From Mycobacteriaceae bacterium (GTDB lineage: Bacteria; Actinomycetota; Actinomycetes; Mycobacteriales; Mycobacteriaceae), in contig JAIEPH010000033.1 in assembly GCA_019749805.1 (NCBI GenBank), positions 82,140-146,139 on the forward strand: 64,000 bases of DNA. The letters are read 5' to 3'. The notes beneath the pieces were generated by a model. That model searched no databases. It worked only from the letters and a program-made list of their open reading frames with translations, and was not told the DNA's origin. Every line of letters begins with the position of its first letter. The first letter of the stretch is position 1. Of the stretch, positions 59,531 to 64,000 are shown in pieces. Position numbers and translations under genes: made by a program.

Positions 59531-60277
59531 TTAGAGGGGGTGTCCGTCGGCGTAGGCAGTCGCCCAGTCGCGCACAGTGCGCGCGTACTGGTCGGAATGG
59601 TTGTAGGCCCGCAGGGCATCCATCCAGCCCCGGGGTGTGGCCAGGTCCTTGCCCCGCCAGCACAGGTAACCGGCCGCCGACAGCGCGGCGTCGTCGAAGT
59701 TGTCCGGGCTGACAACCCCGTCGTTGTTGGCGTCGACGCCGTAGAGCTTCCAGGTGTCGGGAATGAACTGCATCGGGCCCATCGCGCGGGCGTGGACGGA
59801 CTCCGCGTCCTGTTGCTCGTCGCGGCTGACGCCCTCGCTGTCGAAGATCTCGAGGTTGCCGTTGGTGCCGTCCAGGCGGACACCGCGGATCGGCGGGGTG
59901 ACGTCACCGTTCTCGGCGATCGTCGCGCCGCGGAACGTGCCGTGGTGGCTTTCCACCTCGCCGATACCTGCCAGCGTCGTCCACTCCAGGTGGCAGTCGG
60001 GGTTCTCCACCTCGGCAACCCGGGCCGCATAGGCGTAGGCCTCCAGCGCCGCAATGGGCATCCCCAGCGCAGGGGCGCGTTCGGCCGCCCACTGGCGCAG
60101 CTGATCGGCGGGACGCCCGTCGGCGTAGGTGTCGATTTTGGGCACAGCGTCGCCCGCTGGCGGTGGTACCCCCTCCGGAATCGGGGTGCCCACCTGCCAT
60201 GAACAGCTCGAAGCCATGATCAGCGCTGTCGCTCCCACTACCGCGACCGCTCGCAGCCAACGCACGCGCGACACCAA
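59531..60277 (-). CDS. lpqU: lytic transglycosylase-like lipoprotein (LpqU-like)
   Basis: Lipobox IMASSC; EWTTLAGIGEVESHHG, GPMQFIPDTWKLYGVDANNDG; gene order as Mtb Rv1022. Confidence 0.85.
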   Translation of the reverse strand: MVSRVRWLRAVAVVGATALIMASSCSWQVGTPIPEGVPPPAGDAVPKIDTYADGRPADQLRQWAAERAPALGMPIAALEAYAYAARVAEVENPDCHLEWTTLAGIGEVESHHGTFRGATIAENGDVTPPIRGVRLDGTNGNLEIFDSEGVSRDEQQDAESVHARAMGPMQFIPDTWKLYGVDANNDGVVSPDNFDDAALSAAGYLCWRGKDLATPRGWMDALRAYNHSDQYARTVRDWATAYADGHPL

Positions 60278-60378
60278 ACTCCCTCAAACCAACCTCGGTC
60301 ATGCCATCGTCCCACGCGCTCAGGGCATGGTGGGAAGGCGCGGCCGACCCTCTTACGCCGAATCCCAGTCCAGCGGGA

Positions 60379-61440
60379 TCATCGTGATTCGACGACCACC
60401 TCTTGATCTTCCAGTTCACCGTCATTCTCGCCAGCCGCGTCGCCGTCCGAGGCGCCGGCGGGCGCCGACACGGGCTCTTCGGCCGGTTCAGGCTCAGGGT
60501 GTGCGACGGGCCAGTGTGCTCGCCACTCCCGCTCGGTGACGTCGCCGAGCGACGCGACGTCGAGTTCCTCGGGCACGTCCGCCCCGCGCCGGTCCGCGGC
60601 GACCGCGAGTTCGGTCGTGCGGATGATGTCCATGAACTCCAGCACCGACGAACGCAATGCGCTCTCGGAGTCGACGTGTGGGGCGACGCTGACCGATGTC
60701 ATGGATTCCGGAATCAGGTCGACGGGCACGCCGGCCGCAATCGCCCGCTCGAGCACCTTCTGCGCCAAGGCCAGTGCGGGTTGCCCGGTCGGCACGTTGT
60801 CCATCGCGGAGCGAACGCCCTTTTTCGACCGCTCCAAGGCTTTGCGTTCTTCCCACTGCGCGAGCTGATCTTCCAGCGAGATCTCTTCGCCGGCGAGCAC
60901 CGCGGGCACGCGGTTGACGAGCTTGCGGATCAGCGAATCCGCCACGTCGTCGATCGAGAACGGGCGCTCAGGTGCGTCCTCGGCGATGCGGGCGTGAAAA
61001 AGCACCTGCAGCAACACATCTCCGAGTTCGTCGCGCAACTCGTCGGCATTGCCGCTGCGCACCGCATCAAATACCTCGTAGGTCTCCTCGAGGAGGTAGC
61101 GACGCAGCGAATCGTGGGTCTGCTGCGATTCCCATGGGCCCGACGTACGGAGCTTGTCCATCATTGCCACGGCGTCCACCAGCCGCTCACCAGGCGAGGC
61201 GCCGGGCGCCTCGATGAGTCGGTCACCGGCCGCCAGTCGCGCCTTGACTGCGGGGTGCTCCGGGTCTGACGACAGCAGCACCGGCGCATCCTGGCCGTCA
61301 TACGCCGGCCTGGCCGCGGGCAGCGACCACGGCACCCGCACCGGCATCTCCTCGGTGTACTGGACGTCTCCGGCGAGCAGATCGATCGCCTCGACAGGTA
61401 CCAGTGAGGGGCGGCGCGGATCGACCAAAACGACGGTCAT
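60379..61440 (-). CDS. mazG: nucleoside triphosphate pyrophosphohydrolase MazG
   Basis: TSGPWESQQTHDSLRRYLLEETYEVFDAVRSGNADELRDELGDVLLQVLFHARIAE. Confidence 0.92.
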   Translation of the reverse strand: MTVVLVDPRRPSLVPVEAIDLLAGDVQYTEEMPVRVPWSLPAARPAYDGQDAPVLLSSDPEHPAVKARLAAGDRLIEAPGASPGERLVDAVAMMDKLRTSGPWESQQTHDSLRRYLLEETYEVFDAVRSGNADELRDELGDVLLQVLFHARIAEDAPERPFSIDDVADSLIRKLVNRVPAVLAGEEISLEDQLAQWEERKALERSKKGVRSAMDNVPTGQPALALAQKVLERAIAAGVPVDLIPESMTSVSVAPHVDSESALRSSVLEFMDIIRTTELAVAADRRGADVPEELDVASLGDVTEREWRAHWPVAHPEPEPAEEPVSAPAGASDGDAAGENDGELEDQEVVVESR

Positions 61441-61557
61441 CGGCTCGACCCCCTCACGCGTTCTGTGAGACCGCTGATCTCGGTTATACCAACATTGCCA
61501 GACGCGACCCGCCTGGTGAGAACCGGTAGCGCTGTACCTTGCGGTCCTGATGCGGGG

Positions 61558-61591
61558 ATGGCCGCCCCGCCCGGAGGCGGAGCGGCCATCG
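61558..61591 (-). terminator. Hairpin terminator of the repeat-protein gene
   Basis: gatggccgc...gcggccatc with inner GC-rich pairing, 3' of the minus-strand gene ending at 61608. Confidence 0.6.
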
Positions 61592-61607
61592 TGTCACATC
61601 GGGCGAC

Positions 61608-62141
61608 TCAGGACTCCGGCGGGAACACGTCCTCCGGAAGCGTCCAGTGGCCCGGGGCCTCATCGAAGAACGGGTTGACGATCCCGTCCACGGTCGGCAT
61701 CTTCTTCAGCTGCCCCGGCGGGATGTTGAAGAACGGATTCGCCACGCCGTTGATGAACGGCGAGTTCTTCAGCTGTCCCGGCGGAATGTGTCCGACCGGC
61801 AGCCGGAAGTAGTTGTCCACCTCAGGGAACTGCACACTCGGCACGTTCACATCGGGAACGTTGACCGCAGGCACGTTCACATCGGGAACGTTGACCGCAG
61901 GCACGTTCACATCGGGAACGTTGACCGCAGGCACATTCACATCGGGAACGTTGACCGCAGGCACATCCACATCAGGAACATTGACCGCAGGCACATTCAC
62001 ATCAGGAACGTGCGGAATGCCCGGGACGGGAATCGGCGGCGGCTGCGGCACAGCGTGCGCGAACCCTGCGCCCAGGCCGAGCGCCCCGAGTCCGAGTGCA
62101 CCGGTCATCGTGGTGGTTATTGCCATCTTCTTGAAGTTCAT
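61608..62141 (-). CDS. secreted repeat protein (VNVPAVNVPD repeats, two PPGQLK...NPFF motifs)
   Basis: Signal peptide MAITTTMTGALGLGALGLGAGFAHA; period-5/10 repeats. Confidence 0.75.
   Translation of the reverse strand: MNFKKMAITTTMTGALGLGALGLGAGFAHAVPQPPPIPVPGIPHVPDVNVPAVNVPDVDVPAVNVPDVNVPAVNVPDVNVPAVNVPDVNVPAVNVPDVNVPSVQFPEVDNYFRLPVGHIPPGQLKNSPFINGVANPFFNIPPGQLKKMPTVDGIVNPFFDEAPGHWTLPEDVFPPES
61841..62010. repeat. 30-bp in-frame tandem repeat, 5 full copies plus a 20-bp partial
   Basis: gcacgttcacatcgggaacgttgaccgcag repeated at 61841, 61871, 61901, 61931, 61961, partial at 61991. Confidence 0.95.
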
Positions 62142-62383
62142 GTCGACTCCTTCGCCTTGCTATCGCGCGACCGCACCAACCAGCTCGGTGTGATCGTGTG
62201 ATGTGTCGGTTTAGGAAATTGCGCGACCGCCTTCTGTCTAGCGATCTCGCCGCCCTCGGTTTAGACGACAATGCAACACCTTGACCCCCCGACTTGTATG
62301 TCGGATCGGCACCCCCGTGCGTTAACCGTGCCTGCCGATCCAACGCCGCTGCGCAGCAGCGAAACGCCGCGGCGACCAGGGGT

Positions 62384-64000
62384 TTAGACCGACGAATGTG
62401 AACCAGAAATTATGTCGACACTGCCCTTCGGCTTACCGTCCAAGGCCAGGAGCAGGTCGGCGACCATCTGTACCAGTTCGAGGTCACGAATTCGCGGCGC
62501 CGCCACACCGTCGCCCGCGCGGGGAATCGGCACCTGCACCGTCGACGTCGTCGCCCGGTAGGCAGCGCTCGGATACAACCGCTTCAGACGCATCTGCTGT
62601 GAATCCACCAGTGTCAGCGGCGATAGTTTCAACGTCGCCTCCGACACCGTGCTCATCTCGGTGACCCCGTAGTGCTTGCACAGCAAGCGCAGCCGTGCCA
62701 CCGCAACCAGCCGCCTCGCGGGTTCGGGCAGCGGGCCGTACCGGTCGACGAGCTCTTCAATGACCGAGTTCACTGCAGCATCGTCGGAAGCCGCCGCCAA
62801 TCTGCGATAGGCCTCCAGCCGCAACCGGTCGCTGCCGATGTAGTCCGGCGGCAGATGCGCGTCGACCGGCAGGTCGATCCGCACATCCTTCGGTTCCTCA
62901 GGCGCCAGAACCGTTTTCCCGTCGGCCGCCGCGCGATAGGCCTCGACGGCCTCGCCAACCAGCCGCACGTACAGGTCGAATCCGACGCCGGCGACGTGAC
63001 CGGACTGCTCGGCGCCGAGAACGTTTCCGGCACCGCGAATCTCGAGGTCCTTCAACGCCACGGCCATCCCGGCGCCGAGCTCGTTGTTCTGCGCGATGGT
63101 GGCCAGCCGGTCATACGCGGTCTCGGTGAGCGGAACCTCCGGCGGATAGAGGAAATACGCGTAACCGCGTTCGCGGCTGCGGCCCACCCGTCCTCGCAGC
63201 TGATGCAATTGCGACAGACCGAATGTGTCGGCCCGCTCGACGATCAGTGTGTTGGCGTTGGAGATGTCCAGGCCGGTCTCGACGATCGTGGTGCACACGA
63301 GGATGTCGAACTCTCGGTTCCAGAAGCCCTCGACGGTCCTCTCCAGCTGCTCCTCGGGCATTTGGCCGTGCGCGACGGCGACGCGGGCCTCGGGGACCAG
63401 CGCGCGCACCTTCGCCGCGGCCTGGTCGATCGAGCGCACCCGGTTGTGGATGTAAAAAGCCTGCCCGTCGCGCAGCATCTCGCGGCGCAGCGCCGCGGCG
63501 ACCTGCTTGTCGTCCTGCGGGCCGACGTACGTCAGCACCGGATAGCGCTCCTCGGGCGGGGTGAGGATCGTCGACATCTCCCTGATGCCCGCCAGGCTCA
63601 TCTCCAGCGTGCGCGGAATCGGGGTAGCGCTCATGGTCAGCACGTCGACATGGGTGCGCATCGACTTGATGTGCTCCTTGTGCTCGACGCCGAACCGCTG
63701 CTCCTCGTCGACCACGACCAAGCCGAGGTCCTTCCACATCACGCCCGTCTGTAACAGCCGGTGGGTGCCGATCACGATGTCGACCGAGCCGTCCTTCATG
63801 CCCTCGAGCACCGCGCGCGACTCGGCGGGATCGGTGAACCGGGACAGGCCCTTCACGGTGACCGGGAAGCCGGCCATGCGCTGGGTGAACGTCTGCAGAT
63901 GCTGGTCGGCCAGGAGCGTCGTCGGCACCAGCACCGCGACCTGCTTGCCGTCCTGCACCGCCTTGAACGCCGCCCGCACCGCGATCTCGGTCTTGCCGTA
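62384..64000 (-). CDS. mfd: transcription-repair coupling factor Mfd, 3' part (continues beyond window)
   Basis: [53 protein letters not shown]; frame open to the window edge. Confidence 0.96.
   Translation of the reverse strand, partial: YGKTEIAVRAAFKAVQDGKQVAVLVPTTLLADQHLQTFTQRMAGFPVTVKGLSRFTDPAESRAVLEGMKDGSVDIVIGTHRLLQTGVMWKDLGLVVVDEEQRFGVEHKEHIKSMRTHVDVLTMSATPIPRTLEMSLAGIREMSTILTPPEERYPVLTYVGPQDDKQVAAALRREMLRDGQAFYIHNRVRSIDQAAAKVRALVPEARVAVAHGQMPEEQLERTVEGFWNREFDILVCTTIVETGLDISNANTLIVERADTFGLSQLHQLRGRVGRSRERGYAYFLYPPEVPLTETAYDRLATIAQNNELGAGMAVALKDLEIRGAGNVLGAEQSGHVAGVGFDLYVRLVGEAVEAYRAAADGKTVLAPEEPKDVRIDLPVDAHLPPDYIGSDRLRLEAYRRLAAASDDAAVNSVIEELVDRYGPLPEPARRLVAVARLRLLCKHYGVTEMSTVSEATLKLSPLTLVDSQQMRLKRLYPSAAYRATTSTVQVPIPRAGDGVAAPRIRDLELVQMVADLLLALDGKPKGSVDIISGSHSSV

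Noticed and set aside
61841-62010. CRISPR-like array of 30-bp repeats
   Set aside because: Repeats are contiguous with no spacers, in frame within a secreted-protein gene; no cas genes in the window

Overview
The window is a high-GC actinobacterial chromosome segment, almost certainly Mycobacterium/Mycolicibacterium. It carries an EmbR/PknH-type pair, KshA-like oxygenase, cutinase, LpqL-like peptidase, DUF732 protein, and an ftsB-eno-lpqU-mazG-mfd block. About 64 protein-coding genes and one tRNA are supportable, nearly all ordinary core or secondary metabolism. Main blocks: (1) patatins, ADH/SDR, a dihydrodipicolinate-reductase-like oxidoreductase, EmbR-like regulator and PknH-like kinase; (2) DctA-type transporter with a DcuS/CitA-type two-component system; (3) STAS/RsbW-type pair, deaminase, ClC channel; (4) TetR/KshA-like Rieske oxygenase, cutinase, LpqL-like peptidase, FadD; (5) a GGDEF/EAL protein with a degenerate GGDQF motif; (6) TetR/P450; (7) a small accessory islet (about 33.9-36.3 kb) with an HNH nuclease 1 nt upstream of an odd tRNA-Leu(TAA); (8) a kdpFABCDE operon with an extra 27-aa micro-ORF upstream of kdpF and a second, kinase-less KdpD paralogue after kdpE; (9) prpE-like, PaaX, zwf, gnd; (10) ppx/DUF501/ftsB-like/eno/lpqU/mazG, a repeat-rich secreted protein and the 3' part of mfd. 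The strongest candidates for something under-described are the kinase-less KdpD paralogue, the micro-ORF/kdpF pair with paired direct repeats upstream, and the HNH/tRNA islet. All calls come from reading the sequence and supplied ORFs; no database search was run.
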